Shown here: in pieces, positions 11,806-45,749 of the stretch
Layout: every line of letters begins with the position of its first letter
How positions within the stretch are numbered: the first letter of the stretch is position 1
NCBI GenBank assembly: GCA_948146395.1
Contig: OX411552.1
Coordinates: 8,132,186 to 8,196,185 of the forward strand
Direction of reading: 5' to 3'
Length of the DNA stretch: 64,000 nt
Origin: Fragum whitleyi
Lineage: Eukaryota > Mollusca > Bivalvia > Cardiida > Cardiidae
Position numbers and translations under genes: made by a program
Notes under the pieces: generated by a model
Databases searched by the model: none
What the model was told of the DNA's origin: nothing
Seen by the model: the letters and a program-made list of their open reading frames with translations, nothing else

Positions 11806-12189
11806 ACTAGGTTAACATTATGAAATATTATGAGTCACAAACAGCATAGATTGACCACTTTTAATCGAGATGTAACATATTTGAGGTAAATTATGCGAGA
11901 GATTATAACTAGAACTAATTCTAGCATTCACTTTGGATAAAACAGTGTATCTCACTCAGTGTCATTGTGGTAAAGGAAATTGATTCTTGACCTGGAAGTT
12001 AGTGGTTCAAGCCCAAATGTCATCAAGGTGTTAATAAATTGGCACTTAGTAGCCAGCCCCAGTTCACTTAGCTTTTTGTCACAATCTGAAATAAATGTAT
12101 CTGGCACCCTAACCAATGACTAACAGTTTTCATTCAGCACAGAGACACACTTGCCAGTAATACCCGAAAGGGAAAAATAGGCAGTAGAT

Positions 12190-12312
12190 AGATAGGGAAC
12201 CAGTCAAACCGGCTCCTCGTCAAACCAGTCCCATGGTCAAACAGGCCCAAATACAGTCATACAGGCCCCCCAAAATAGTCAAACCGGCCCCAAATCAGTC
12301 AAACCGGGCCTT
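12190..12312. repeat. Short tandem repeat, CAGTCAAACCGGCCCCAAAT-like units
   Basis: About six units of 18-22 bp vary around CAGTCAAACCGGCCC (for example 12198, 12214, 12234, 12255, 12277 and 12296). A related set, CAACTCGGCCTGTTAAAA, occurs at 8768-8815. I know no function for it. Confidence 0.65.
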
Positions 12313-13094
12313 ATTTTATTTCAAACGTTGCTTATATACATGCATTTTACTTTAATTTTTGAACTATTGACTGTAATGCGATAGATAAATAGTGACACAT
12401 ATATCGACCGATAGAAAGTGTATGTTCCTCTTTTGCTTAAGCTATTGTCACATAAAATACTCTGTTTGCTTTGGTGAGGCATCACTGATGACTTAATGTA
12501 GAATAGTTGATGAAATTGATGACAAATTTCTGATAAGTTGACATCTTATTCATAATTCATTCGATGCAATGCCCTGTGAATGGACCGGGCTAGGTCTAAT
12601 CATCTGGTTGGCTTTGGTTTCCTTTTTTACATCACAGACACAGAGTTTTATATTCTTTTTTACTTCATTTTGGAATCAGCTACTATCGTTGGCGACCCGA
12701 CTTGTCAACGGCATCTAGTAGGCTAAATGACCACATGCAGTAAAGTCGACAGGTGGAAAGGTTCGAGGTCCAAAAAATTGACATCATATTCAACTTTTGA
12801 TTTCTTTGGCGATCCTAGTATTCTTTAATAAGATCAATGTCCATTCTTAACGAAGCTTATGTTAAATCCAGCAAATGGTTTCTTGAAACATGAGAATTTT
12901 TCCAAAAAGTTTATTTTTCATTTGAGTTCAGTTGCGTGTGTAAATGGCGGCTTTTTATTCAAGGGAAATAATCAAAACAACATGATGGTAGGTAATTTGC
13001 TGTGGACCCCTGCGGATAAATTAAAAAATATGCTTGGAAAAATATAATTTTCATATTTCGTTTAATTTCTTTCGTTATTTATGTTTTAATTGAA

Positions 13095-13262
13095 TGATTG
13101 AACGCACCGTTCAATTTGATTGAACGGTCGGATTTAGCATAGAAAGCGTTCAATCCAATCAGAAGGAAAAGCGTTCAGCGGGCAATCACGATCAATCACA
13201 AACGTTCAATCACCGCTCAGCGTTCAATCACGTCCCAATCGGATTGTCAAATTCCCGATGTT
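13095..13262. repeat. Cluster of GTTCAATC motifs
   Basis: GTTCAATC or its complement GATTGAAC occurs at least six times within 170 bp, with spacers such as GCTCAGC and ACGATCAATCAC. It may be a decayed MITE, since it abuts the MITE fragment at 13265. Confidence 0.4.
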
Positions 13263-13264
13263 CC

Positions 13265-13385
13265 GTACTGTATTTTGCCCCGTATAGATGACGTCAGATA
13301 GGATGAAATGCACAAAGGCAGGGTTAAAGTTTTTGATAATTTCACTGCTTTTGCGGTGAGATTATCAAGTCATAATCTACCGGCA
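13265..13385 (-). mobile_element. Fragment of the TGACGTCA-containing MITE family
   Basis: Reverse complement of the start of the 14570-14965 and 22994-23400 copies: GATGACGTCAGATAGGATGA, GATAATTTCACTGCTTTTGC, GGTGAGATTATCAAG. Confidence 0.65.
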
Positions 13386-14185
13386 TTTCTCAATAAACCA
13401 CAAAAAAAGCATTAAAGAAAGTCTAGCAAAAACTTTGTTTTATCATTGACAAATATTTACACCTTTTGCTTCGTGATATTAAATTCATGTATTCAAACAG
13501 TACGATTGGGTTATTAGTTTCATACTTCAATAAAATAAATAAAGAATCTCTTCATCTCTTAAAAGAAAATGATTTAATTGTTTTAATTAAGGTACATGAA
13601 GATCTCTGCAATTAAAGGCCGATAAGTAATTGTGTGTTAAAATCACACTCATTTCAGTATTTATTGATTAACACCACCAACAGCAGTCGCAACAGCAGCA
13701 GCACAAATACTAGTTTTGAAACGATTGATATGCAGCTGCTTTCTGTGAATACACATGATTTACCTGGTTTTTTTTTAAAAGCATGTTCTCGGATGATTGA
13801 ATATTTTGTTTCAGCCAAACAGAACGCTTTAACTTTGGCAAACATAACGAATTTTACTAAAAATAAAAGACGTACAAATGCTGATTAACCAGTTTATTTA
13901 GAACCCCTGAAGAAGAAACATTATGTTTCGAAAGCGCTTGGGTTATATTTAATAATCCGTAAATTATAACACAGTTTGAGCAAATATATTTCTCATATTA
14001 ATCTTATAATTTTACTGTTCTTGAATCCTTTTGGATCCAGTGTTTCAGAAAGTAATAACGTTGGTATTTTTATTTTTCTCCTCATATATATATAGATATA
14101 TATTCCCTGCATCTCTCAATAATTCTTATGTTTTGTAAGCCTTCTCGTGCGGTTATTTCACTGACTTGATTTCCACTTATTCCAG
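13386..14185. other. Gene-less stretch before the first visible TGase-1 exon
   Basis: I looked here and further left for the preceding TGase exon, which should encode a segment ending in a Phe-Asn-Pro-Trp-Cys motif as in TGase-2. I found none. The 84-codon frame near 13634 is Ser/Asn rich and has no TGase resemblance. Confidence 0.45.
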
Positions 14186-36789
<22,604 letters not shown>

Positions 36790-36810
36790 GATTCAAAAAC
36801 CACAACATAG

Positions 36811-37049
36811 ACCCGAAGTTTTAAAACTTTTCTCAGGCTCAACTAAGAATTTTCTCAAATTCAAATTTAAATAAATTAATGACATTATCAGATAATATTA
36901 ATAAGTTGTTATTTATAACAACTTATTAATATTATCGTTTATGTTAAAACATTAAAATGAGTATTAGATCAGAATTACGGCTTTATTCTCGAATCAAAAT
37001 TTGAGAAAATTTTGAACTGAGAACGAGAAAATTTTGTAACCTCGAGCCC
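36811..37049. mobile_element. MITE (copy 2) immediately after the TGase-1 stop
   Basis: Left arm CCCGAAGTTTTAAAACTTTT, right arm GAAAATTTTGTAACCTCGAG. The inner hairpin is TTAATAAGTTGTTAT/ATAACAACTTATTAA. It supplies most of the presumed 3' UTR, including AATAAA at 36870. Confidence 0.72.
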
Positions 37050-37639
37050 TGATAAATATGACAAAGTGTTTAAGTGTATATGCTTACAGTTAGTGAACTT
37101 ATTTGCTATCGTATATACGTGGCCAAAGATGACATCTCGCCTGAAAAAGAACCTCATGATTAATAGATAAAGTGTAAAATCTGATCAGATTACGCAAGAC
37201 AGGGTCATTTTGGTAGAATATCTGAATGTATATGTTTTTTTTCTACTCAACCATTTTGAATACACACACAGGCAATTGGCATTAAGGACATTTTAATCAA
37301 TCGGTGTTTTTCGAGCGGGTTACAGAAACAAAAGCGAGTTGTATTTTGTTACAATAATTAAACATTAACTCTCTATACAATCGCATCACAGCTAATATTT
37401 TCATTGTCCTATTTTACTCATTATTCTTTTTATACATGTGACAAGGTTATGTGTACTATGACCTATACATATATATGACAAAAAATCGGATTATGAAACA
37501 ATTGCACGTGAATCGCATAACACATTAACTTACTGCAATCGATACTTTTTTCTTAGTTGGCTGTCATTATCTTCGCCCTTGCATTAGATAGTTTTTTTGT
37601 ATAGATCAGTTAGTATTAAAAGAGAAAATGATATTTCTA

Positions 37640-37951
37640 CAGTTATCAACATCATAAAATTGACATGGTGAGTGAATTTTGGAATGATTTTGGAATGAAG
37701 ATGAATGAGTGCGATGAGTGAGTTTTAAGTTAGATGAAAGGGGGGGGGGGTTAATACAATACCGCTAATTTTGTTCTGGATGAACAAAATTAGCGATATT
37801 TACAACCCCCTTTAATAAAAGATGCATACGAATTTGGAGCGTTTTTGAAAGATTTGAGTGAGTGTTTGAAATGAATGAATGGAGCGCTGAGTAAATGATT
37901 TAAATTGATTTAGATCGGATCAAGTTTCAATTTCACGATGTTTTTTAACCG
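37640..37951 (+). mobile_element. CAGTTAACAACATCG MITE
   Basis: Starts CAGTTATCAACATCATAAAA and ends CAATTTCACGATGTTTTTTA. It contains a G-rich variant of the AAGGGAGGTAA block and the GAACAAAATTAGCGATATTT foldback. Confidence 0.8.
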
Positions 37952-38289
37952 TAACATAATTATATTTTGGTGTTTAAATGCAATATCGTTATGAGAATGC
38001 CAATCTGAAAATCGTCTTTTTTTCTTATCTTAGATTGTATGTATCTTGATATTATATTTTTTTTCGATTCGTTTGTTTTATTTCTTTAATATTTTTATTT
38101 TTCTATTTCATTTACCTTTTGTTATTACTTTCTTAGTTACGTTTTATATATACTAGGTTTTCCACATTTTATAAATAAATATAATAAACACGAAAAAATA
38201 ATTGTAATCGTTAGTCTTTGTCAATTTACATATACCCTTAATTTTACCTAGGGTTTAAACAAACCTACAACTTATCCTTTTGCATTTAA

Positions 38290-38800
38290 AATTTTTTAAA
38301 GTACAATCCATCTTGCTCGAGCCATAACGTCTCTTAAGCGACCACTTTTTTTAAGCGACTATCATAAAAAGTCCCTTCACCGTAAGCAACATCTCCGAAA
38401 AAGTGGACATTCTTAAACCTAACAGTGTTATGCCCCCGGTTTATAAGAAGAGGGGGTATATTGCTGTGCAATTGTCGGTCGGTCCGTCCGTAGTCCTCTT
38501 TTTTTGTCCGGAGCATAATTAAAAAAAGTATGCAAGCTAGAATAATGAACCTTCACAGGTGGATAGATCTCATTGAGGAGGAGTGCAGTGCACAAGAACC
38601 ATAGCTGTACTCATTATATTTTGTGAGTTATTGCCCTTTGTTGATTGACAAAAAATAGGCTGTTGACCTGTTTTTTTCGGGGGCATAATTGTTTAACATC
38701 TCTTGGTTATTATTGGATCCTATGAAGTCCGACCAATTCAAATCGTCTCAATGCGTCGATATTAATGGATTCGGACATCTAAGGATTCAGTAAGAATTAA
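38290..38800. mobile_element. GCGACCACTT-type MITE split by a second repeat
   Basis: TTGCTCGAGCCATAACGTCT and CTTAAGCGACCACTT (38313-38348), and later AAATCGTCTCAATGCGTCGA, GGATTCGGACATC (near 38748-38785), match the arms and centre of 32292-32644. Between them, 38430-38690 holds an unrelated segment bounded by TGCCCCCGGTTTATAAGAAG and TTTTTTTCGGGGGCATAAT. That segment looks like an inserted element with inverted GCCCCCG ends. Confidence 0.5.
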
Positions 38801-39032
38801 GCGATAGAATGAGCAAGCAGTAAGATAAATGTTTATCTTAGTCTTTAGTATCTATTTTTTTTTTGAAACGTTGAATTTACCATTAAGTTGATTTTATAAA
38901 AATGGCTTGGTGATTTTTGAAAATTAAGAATTTTCTTGCAGCCTTCGAAATGTGTTCGGTAAATTACCAGTGCACACATTTTTCTAATACGTCAAGAAAA
39001 AAAATCCTCTTAAAATTATCATTCTGATTGGA

Positions 39033-39093
39033 GAGATGTGTGTGCGTGTGTGCGAATGTGTGTGCGTGTGTGCGTGTGTGTGTACGTGCGTGC

Positions 39094-39168
<75 letters not shown>
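39033..39168. repeat. TG microsatellite
   Basis: GTGTGCGTGTGTGCGAATG-type degenerate repeats run into a pure TG run of about 60 bp. The Cys/Val-rich open frame across it is an artefact. Confidence 0.95.
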
Positions 39169-39220
39169 AGTAATTATTTCGTACAAGCCAGATCAATGAA
39201 AGGATTTTAAGGAAAAAAAT

Positions 39221-39490
39221 TATATGTGACCTTCACGCGAAAAGGGACAATCTGGAAACTCCGTACAATTAATATTAAAGAAAAGAGATTGGTCCTAGAA
39301 CGGGTCAACCGAATGACGCATTTTAAAAATTGTTTCGCGGGAAGATAGATTAATCATTCTAGAATCAGAAAGTTAACAATGTGCGAAAAGTTTCGGCTCT
39401 AGTCAGTCTGCGCAATCCGCGCAGTTTGTCAAGGGTCGACACTTTATGCACTACCCAGATGGTCCCTTTTCGCGTGACGGGTCACATATA
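39221..39490. mobile_element. MITE with CACGCGAAAAGGGAC inverted repeats
   Basis: Starts TATATGTGACCTTCACGCGA + AAAGGGAC. Ends GTCCCTTTTCGCGTGACGGG + TCACATATA. The inverted ends pair over about 28 bp with two unpaired bases. A fragment of the same family lies at 18283. Confidence 0.8.
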
Positions 39491-40059
39491 TATTTGGATA
39501 CATTATCGAAGTTTAGCTAAGATTAATACCCATATTTACATTTATTCGCTGTTATAAATGAAATATCTATCATTGCTAAGGAACTTTTACAGGTTTCAAA
39601 TCTTTGCCTACACTCAAGATGATTGGAGAAATAATATGTCTTCACAGCCTCCACGGTAGGAGATTTTGCATATAATACAAACATACACCAGAAAGAAAAC
39701 AAATACAATATACAATATACATAGATATATCAGTAGATTTTGTGCGTTGAGCCGTGAAACCTATATTCATATTTAGATTCTCGAGCTCAGATTATAAAAT
39801 ACACTTATACATTGAACTACGCAAACACGACGGCAATCATACACATAACACTACCCATACCCAAGTTCACATTCAGACGCACGAACATACGCTTACTACA
39901 CACACGCATACAATCACCGCTCTCCATCCCCCTCCCCCTTCACGCACATTCACACATTCACACATGCAGCATTACTTTGTTACACCATTATGGTGACATG
40001 TATATCGCATCGATGGCCGAGCGCAAAACAGTCGCATCCGCCTATAAACATATCATGCG
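39491..40059. other. Gene-less stretch, CA-rich in the middle
   Basis: 39825-39970 is rich in CACACAT-like sequence. Two overlapping frames there have low complexity. No gene is recognised. Confidence 0.4.
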
Positions 40060-40120
40060 TTCGGTGCAAGACTGTAGTAAGTGTATATACAATATACACT
40101 TACTACGGTCTTGCACCGAA
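40060..40120. repeat. Near-perfect 29-bp-arm hairpin
   Basis: Left arm 40060-40088 (starts TTCGGTGCAAGACTGTAG) and right arm 40092-40120 (ends GGTCTTGCACCGAA) pair over 29 positions with one G-T pair and a 3-base loop. No wider inverted repeat is obvious. It could be a small foldback element, or, less likely, a small-RNA precursor. Confidence 0.7.
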
Positions 40121-40309
40121 CCCTCGATATAAGTAGTTCCAACCGATCCTCGCCGATACATCGAACCGTCTACATTCAACTCGAAATCCTTTACACATCA
40201 TACGAACATTATGTTCGAACAGTTTTTTGAAAAATGCCAAGCAAGAATGCAAACCTTCGTGAATTAATTATTTATTTTATTTCAATTTCATTTTAGACCA
40301 ACACTCTAT

Positions 40310-40735
40310 TTGCTCATCATGAAATAAAATACTTTTGAATGAGATTCGAATAAAATTGAATGTGTGAGAGAAATGGGTTTTGAATGAAATTAAAGGGAGG
40401 TTATGCAATACCGATAATTTTGTTCAGGATGAACAAAATTAGCTATATTTTTTAACTCCCTTTGGTAATATGTGCATACAAGTTCTATATAAAACAACAA
40501 CACTTTTTTATGTCTTTGCGAATCAATCAGACACTTAAAAATTCAGTAAAGCTAAGTAAATTGTGGATTGTTTCTAGGGAATCCAAAGCAGTTGTTAATC
40601 TTATCTGTTTGTGATATTTAAGCGTTTTTGAATGGTTTGAGTCAGTTTTTAAAATTAAAGAAAGGAGCGCTGAGTGAGCGATTGAGAATGGTTAGTTTGT
40701 TCGGAATGAGGGTCAAATTTACGACGTTCTTTACT
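40310..40735 (+). mobile_element. Diverged CAGTTAACAACATCG MITE
   Basis: AAATTAAAGGGAGGTTATGC, GGATGAACAAAATTAGCTAT, GCGTTTTTGAATGGTTTGAG and AAATTTACGACGTTCTTTAC follow the family order. Confidence 0.7.
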
Positions 40736-41040
40736 GTAACAAATAACAACTCAAAGTATATAACATTTTTGATATTACAATAAAAGAATACATTGGTATA
40801 TTACTTTTAGGTATTTTCACTTTCTCCACAATAATTCTTGACTTATTCTTTGCGCGACATATGATGAATTGCAATGCATACGAAATAATTGTATTTTGTT
40901 TAACGCGCGAAATGTAGACTGAACAGTAAAATGCGTCTAGGCTGCTATTCAGGGGACAATACTTTTGATTGGATAATTAAATTAACTTAAGAAAGTTGCG
41001 TCCCTTTTAATTATATGGTTTACATATCATGCGTTCAAAC

Positions 41041-41340
41041 CAGCCCGATTAGCTCAGTTGGTAGAGCGCCGGACTTCAAAACCATTTGAAGTTCGACCGC
41101 GTGGGTTCGATTCCCGGGCTGGTACACTAACAAAAAACTAATTGTCTTTCGGATGAGACGTTAAACCGAGGCCCCGTGAGACGGTGCTTTACACCGAGCG
41201 CGTTAAAGAACCATGGCGGATCTCAGCAGTAGTTTCGTCATGTATCCTTGCACTATCCCCCGTAACAACTAACCGTCTTCTGGGGGCGTCGTTTATACGG
41301 GCATGTGCTACGGTAGCGACGATAAATAAACGGAAATACA
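41041..41340 (+). mobile_element. tRNA-derived SINE with conserved GATGAGACGTTAAACC core
   Basis: Head: AGCCCGATTAGCTCAGTTGG, TAGAGCGCCGGACTTCAAAA, then GTGGGTTCGATTCCCGGGCT, with good A and B boxes for Pol III. Body: CTTTCGGATGAGACGTTAAA, CCGAGGCCCCGTGAGACGG, GCGCGTTAAAGAACC. This core is widespread in invertebrate SINEs (I recall it from Meta- or Deu-type superfamilies but am not sure which). The tail is A-rich (ATAAATAAACGG). The anticodon arm carries extra bases, so the head is not a working tRNA. Confidence 0.75.
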
Positions 41341-41636
41341 CACATACATGCGTTCATCGGTCATATATTTCATGATTTTCGCCCTGGCCGTGCAGAGCCT
41401 AATTAACGGACTGTTGTATTTAAGGTTAGAGTTAATCGGCTTTTTGTATTTTTCACTTTTAAAAACAGTCGTAATGAATAACATGAAAAGTTAACTGGTA
41501 TGTGGGTAACTAAACTCTAGTAACATAAGCATGGGCAAGCTGAAGTTACGAGGATTAACTAACCTAACGATGAAATGTGTTCATGATTATCTATTTGCTT
41601 TTTAAGACACAGTTATCTATAGATTTTTGTTTAAGT

Positions 41637-41694
41637 GTGTGACCAAAGATCAATTTTGTCTATACCGGTATAGACAAAATTGACCTTTGATCAC
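41637..41694. repeat. Palindrome, AAATTGACCTTTGATCAC arms
   Basis: GTGACCAAAGATCAATTTTG + TCTATA is mirrored by TATAGACAAAATTGACCTTT + GATCAC around CCGG. The same arm sequence (ACAAAATTGACCTTTGACCA) occurs twice at 35347-35465 and near 56765, so it is a repeat family. Confidence 0.65.
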
Positions 41695-41802
41695 TCACTC
41701 TAAATTGTCTATACACGCGTTGACGATAATTGCTGACAAACTGAGATTGACGTTTTGTTCTTGACTGTAACCAACACCGGTCTCCGAACAGAGATAAAAT
41801 GA

Positions 41803-42215
41803 GAATATCGTGAAATCAACAAGATGAGTGATATTGGAATGGTTTGGAATGAAATTGAATGAGCGAAAGGAGTGAATTTTGAATAAAATCAAAGAGAGGT
41901 AATCCAATATCAATAATTTTGTTCAAGATAAACAAAATTAGCTGTATTAATTTCTCCCCCTTAATCAAAGATGCATAAAAGTTCTGTAAAAGACTTCTTT
42001 ATGTCGTTCAAAAACAATAAGACGCTTCCAAAATCTATACTGTCAATGACATTATGGCTATTTTCTGCCATTTTTTGTTTTGAATTTAGCTGTTGATCGA
42101 GCATTTTAGTGAATTTTGAACGTTTTTGAATGGTTTGAGTGAGAGATTGGAATCAATGAATGGAGTGTTGTGTGAGCGACTTTGAATGCTTTTGATCGGA
42201 ATGAAAGTCAAAGGT
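41803..42215 (+). mobile_element. CAGTTAACAACATCG MITE, eroded ends
   Basis: AATATCGTGAAATCAACAAG, GAGAGGTAATCCAATATCAA, GATAAACAAAATTAGCTGTA and GGTTTGAGTGAGAGATTGGA follow the family order. Confidence 0.7.
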
Positions 42216-42383
42216 TGCTACTTTCTGTAGGACGTGGACCGAAGGGTGTTTCGGCTAACCGTTGATTTAGAGTGAAACCATAGCGTACTCGCCTTGCGAA
42301 GATCATCCCGTTTGCTGTACCACAGAGGCACCGTATGATTGGAGTTTCGTAAGCTTACTTCAATCGTGAGGACTTATGTACTA

Positions 42384-42773
42384 CAGTTAGTGACATCATG
42401 AAATTGGCATTCATCTCGATCAAAATCATTCTAAATCGCTCACTCAGCGTTCTATTCACTCATTTCAAACACTCACTCAAACCATTCAAAAACGCTCAAA
42501 ACTACCTTCAAAATGAATAAAACAAGAACAAAATCGCGATTTCACTGACATAATAGACATCCAAAACGTCTGATTGGTTCTTGAAGAAATAGGAACCTAT
42601 TTAAAGAACCTCCAAACATATTTATTAAAGGGAGGTAATACATATCGCAAATTTTGTTCATCATGATTACCTCCCATTAATTCACTCAAAACTCACTCCA
42701 CACACTCATTTAATTTCATTCCAAGTTCATTCCAAAATCGTTCACATTGTCATTTTCACGATGTTGTTAACTG
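42384..42773 (-). mobile_element. CAGTTAACAACATCG MITE, inverted orientation
   Basis: Starts CAGTTAGTGACATCATGAAA and ends TTTCACGATGTTGTTAACTG. The internal order is reversed relative to 25422-25863 (CACTCAAACCATTCAAAAAC first, AAATTTTGTTCATCATGATT later). Confidence 0.85.
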
Positions 42774-42865
42774 TATACAGCATTTATAGACCCGGATTGA
42801 AAGAAATGGTGCAAAATGATAACTTAACAGCCATCGTAAATAAATCTTTGGCGTATTTGAGTTAG

Positions 42866-43025
42866 AAACATCGTGAAACTGACACCGATCTCATCTTAAT
42901 CATCCGCTCAGCGCTCCATTCATCCGGCATTGAAGACATTCACTAACACACGGCGTTAGAAAAGCTGCATAAAAAATCATTCAAACGACGAACATTCCAT
43001 TCAGATCAATCAAATCATGGCCCAG
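42866..43025 (-). mobile_element. Partial CAGTTAACAACATCG MITE
   Basis: GAAACATCGTGAAACTGACA, TCAGCGCTCCATTCATCC and CATTCACTAAC match one arm. The rest is absent. Confidence 0.5.
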
Positions 43026-43475
43026 ACATACATATCACTTTTGGTTTTAGACCGATCAAATTGATCCGATGTTAACGAAGTATTTTAAATAAATCCGTTG
43101 TTCATACAAATATATTTCTTTTTTTCCCTTTTTTTTTTTAAGAGTAAATCTATTGTTTGAAAAAAGATTCCATGCTTTGTCTGTGCATGTTTTCAAAATT
43201 TCAAGGCTACCACAGTCATAAATCTTACGTCTGCAAATGCAGACGACCGGTATAAAGTTTCAATAATTGCTCGTCTGCTTTGCGTTGTCTCCTATTACAC
43301 CCCCTAGTAACCGGTAAACAAAAGGTATTTTTTACTCTTTACTCGGTTAAAATCAATACCGACATCATACATAGTTATATAGAGCTTAACTTTGGAACTG
43401 TGTGAGGTATGTTAGTGATTAGTCACTTTATCTATGTAATCATTGTTGGGTGACCAAAACTTCGCATCTACAACT
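43026..43475. other. Gene-less stretch, nothing recognised
   Basis: AT-rich sequence with one short palindrome (TACGTCTGCAAATGCAGACG near 43227). Confidence 0.35.
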
Positions 43476-43704
43476 TTAACCCTTTGCTGTTTAATACCTG
43501 CTTTTTACGTGCCTGAGATTTTATGATTGAGAAAAGATTGTGAAAAAAGAAGAAATTGCTTCTGACAAGCAATTTCTTCTTTTTCCACACTATTTTCTAC
43601 CCTACTGAATGTTTTTTTTTCAAATTAAATCCACTTTAAATTTTCGTCTGTAAAACCTTTGAATTTGGACAGGTCCAAAATTTTGTAAAACAGGAAAGGG
43701 TTAA
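43476..43704. mobile_element. piggyBac-like MITE (copy 2)
   Basis: TTAACCCTTTGCTGTTTAAT at the left, AACAGGAAAGGGTTAA at the right, and the AAGAAGAAATTGCTTCTGAC hairpin in the centre. Nearly the same as 15371-15598. Confidence 0.78.
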
Positions 43705-44709
43705 TCAAGCTGCAGATGCGACATTTTTATTGCCCTCCGAATATATTTGTTCAAATATTCAATATTTATTCCCGAGATTATACATTTGTAAGATTACATA
43801 TCAAACCATTGTTTTGGTTTATTCTAGTTCGATTGGGAGGAGGGCTTTTGCTTATTTAAAATAACTCTCGAATGCTTAATCCTGATGTTTTCGCCTATTA
43901 AGATTCCTTGTCTTAAGTTCTTTTCATATGTTTCACTCTTAAAAAGCTTTCGTTTTTTTCTGGTATGTTTATGAGTATTTTTTCCGTAATTCTTTAAAGT
44001 TTGATCATTCTTTATTTGGACTTTAAGTTGGAGTAGTCAAGAAAAATGTATCCTTAACCCAACAGTAAACCCTATGATGCGGGCACTCAATAGAATCGTC
44101 TCGATGAGACGATTCCTTAATCGCCTCGTTTAGACAATTCAAATGAATACCCATATAACAGAGACAAGTTGACAAGTTAAGATTTCAGAATTGCTCCACC
44201 TTCCTAAATTTTAAGACTTTTGGGGAAATGTTTTAGTTTGGGTCTAAAACCTTGGAACGGCAGACCAGATTCGTTTGGATCGAATATTTGCATTGTATCT
44301 TGTTTAGATCGTGATAATTTCAACAGGTAGATTTACTATAAATTATAAGGTTTTGGAAAATACGAAATCTATGCACAAAAGGTTCTTTTAAAAGTATTTT
44401 TATGTTTGTGTAGTAATTTAGGAGTAAACCAGTATAATGTATTTCAAAATAACATACACCGTAAATTATAGTATTCTTAAACGTTCGTCTTTTCAATATC
44501 TCAATTGACAAACGGGCAACTAGTCTGGCTAGATGTCATGCGAAAAAAGGGTCATTTTGGAGGTGAAAAAGTAATGTAGTTTAGTCAGACATTGCGATTA
44601 ACATTATTATTGTGAGTTTGAGTTCCAGATATTGAAACAAAAAGGTCAAAATCAAATTATGTTTAAAGAATTATCTTGTAACCAAAGCGTTTTACTTGTT
44701 TCACATCTT

Positions 44710-44852
44710 AGAATCAGCCCTGCATTCGGGATGACCTAACAACGCAAACAGTTTGTCAATTATACCCCTCTTTGCACGGGCACGTGCGTGCAAAGCGGGG
44801 TATAGCTGGCAAACTGTTTGCATCATTTTATCATCCTGTGCGCAGGGCATGT
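44710..44852. mobile_element. Foldback MITE, GCCCTGC..GGATGAC ends (copy 1)
   Basis: Left arm GCCCTGCATTCGGGATGACC, AACGCAAACAGTTTGTCAAT. Right arm GGCAAACTGTTTGCATCATT, TTATCATCCTGTGCGCAGGGC-like. The centre is GGGCACGTGCGTGCAAAGCG. Related to 54133-54269. Confidence 0.7.
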
Positions 44853-45409
44853 TTGATTCGTTACCTCGGCCACTACATTAAAGAATATTTATCTCGTAAT
44901 GCAATAACGATAAAATCAGATTATGAAAGAATTGTGTGGGTTCGAGCCCCGTTTAAGCGAGGTGTATATTTTTGAATCCCAATTAAAAGACACAGCCATG
45001 GTCAACCGTAAACATGAATTTGTAGTGGTTGTGATAATTAATCATTTCATTTCAATAGGGAGTACTTTTCGGTTATAAATGTGAATGAACATACGAACGC
45101 CTTAAAGAACGCGGCCGAGCATTTATAATACAGGTGCAACGACAGTACGCGTTGATATTAATAAGTTTGGTTTGCAAACGTTATTATACACATGTATGCC
45201 CAAAACATGGCTAAATGGAGGCGTTTTTTGTATATCGGTTCAAACGGATCTAACTTTAACCCGAACGATTAAATATTGATAAAATGATTTAAAATTTATG
45301 GTTCAAGTTTCATGAATTATTTGAAAAGTTACCTACAGTTCTTCAAATTTAGTAAAATGCCAACCCTTTTTCGATGTAGAAAATGGAGGGGTTTTTTGTA
45401 TACCTTTCA
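44853..45409. other. Gene-less stretch, nothing recognised
   Basis: It contains a B-box-like GGGTTCGAGCCCC at 44939, but no matching A box or tRNA fold. Confidence 0.35.
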
Positions 45410-45700
45410 TTTACGACATCGTGATTTTGACGTTAACCTCGATCAAAACCATTCTAAATCGCTCTCTCAGCACTATATTATTTCATTCCAAACACTCACT
45501 CAAACCATCCAAATTCACAAAAAATAAGATAAACAACTACATTAAAAATGAAAATCGCTAGAAAAAGCTCGACGACTTTCCTGATTTTATTGAATTTATA
45601 AGCGCTTGATTGGTCCGTGAAGATCCAAAAAGTTATAAATAGAACAAGTATGTAAAGCCTATTTTATTCAAGGGAGGTTATAAATATCGATCATTTCGTT
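45410..45700 (-). mobile_element. Partial CAGTTAACAACATCG MITE
   Basis: CGACATCGTGATTTTGACGT, CCTCGATCAAAACCATTCTA, CATTCCAAACACTCACTCAA and CAAGGGAGGTTATAAATATC match the family in reversed order. Confidence 0.65.
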
Positions 45701-45749
45701 CAACTTTGTCATCTCGAGCGTATTGGAATTTCAGAAATCGTTGTACACT

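Noticed and set aside
41041..41120. Possible selenocysteine or other tRNA
   Set aside because: Extra bases in the anticodon-variable region and a SINE body directly downstream.
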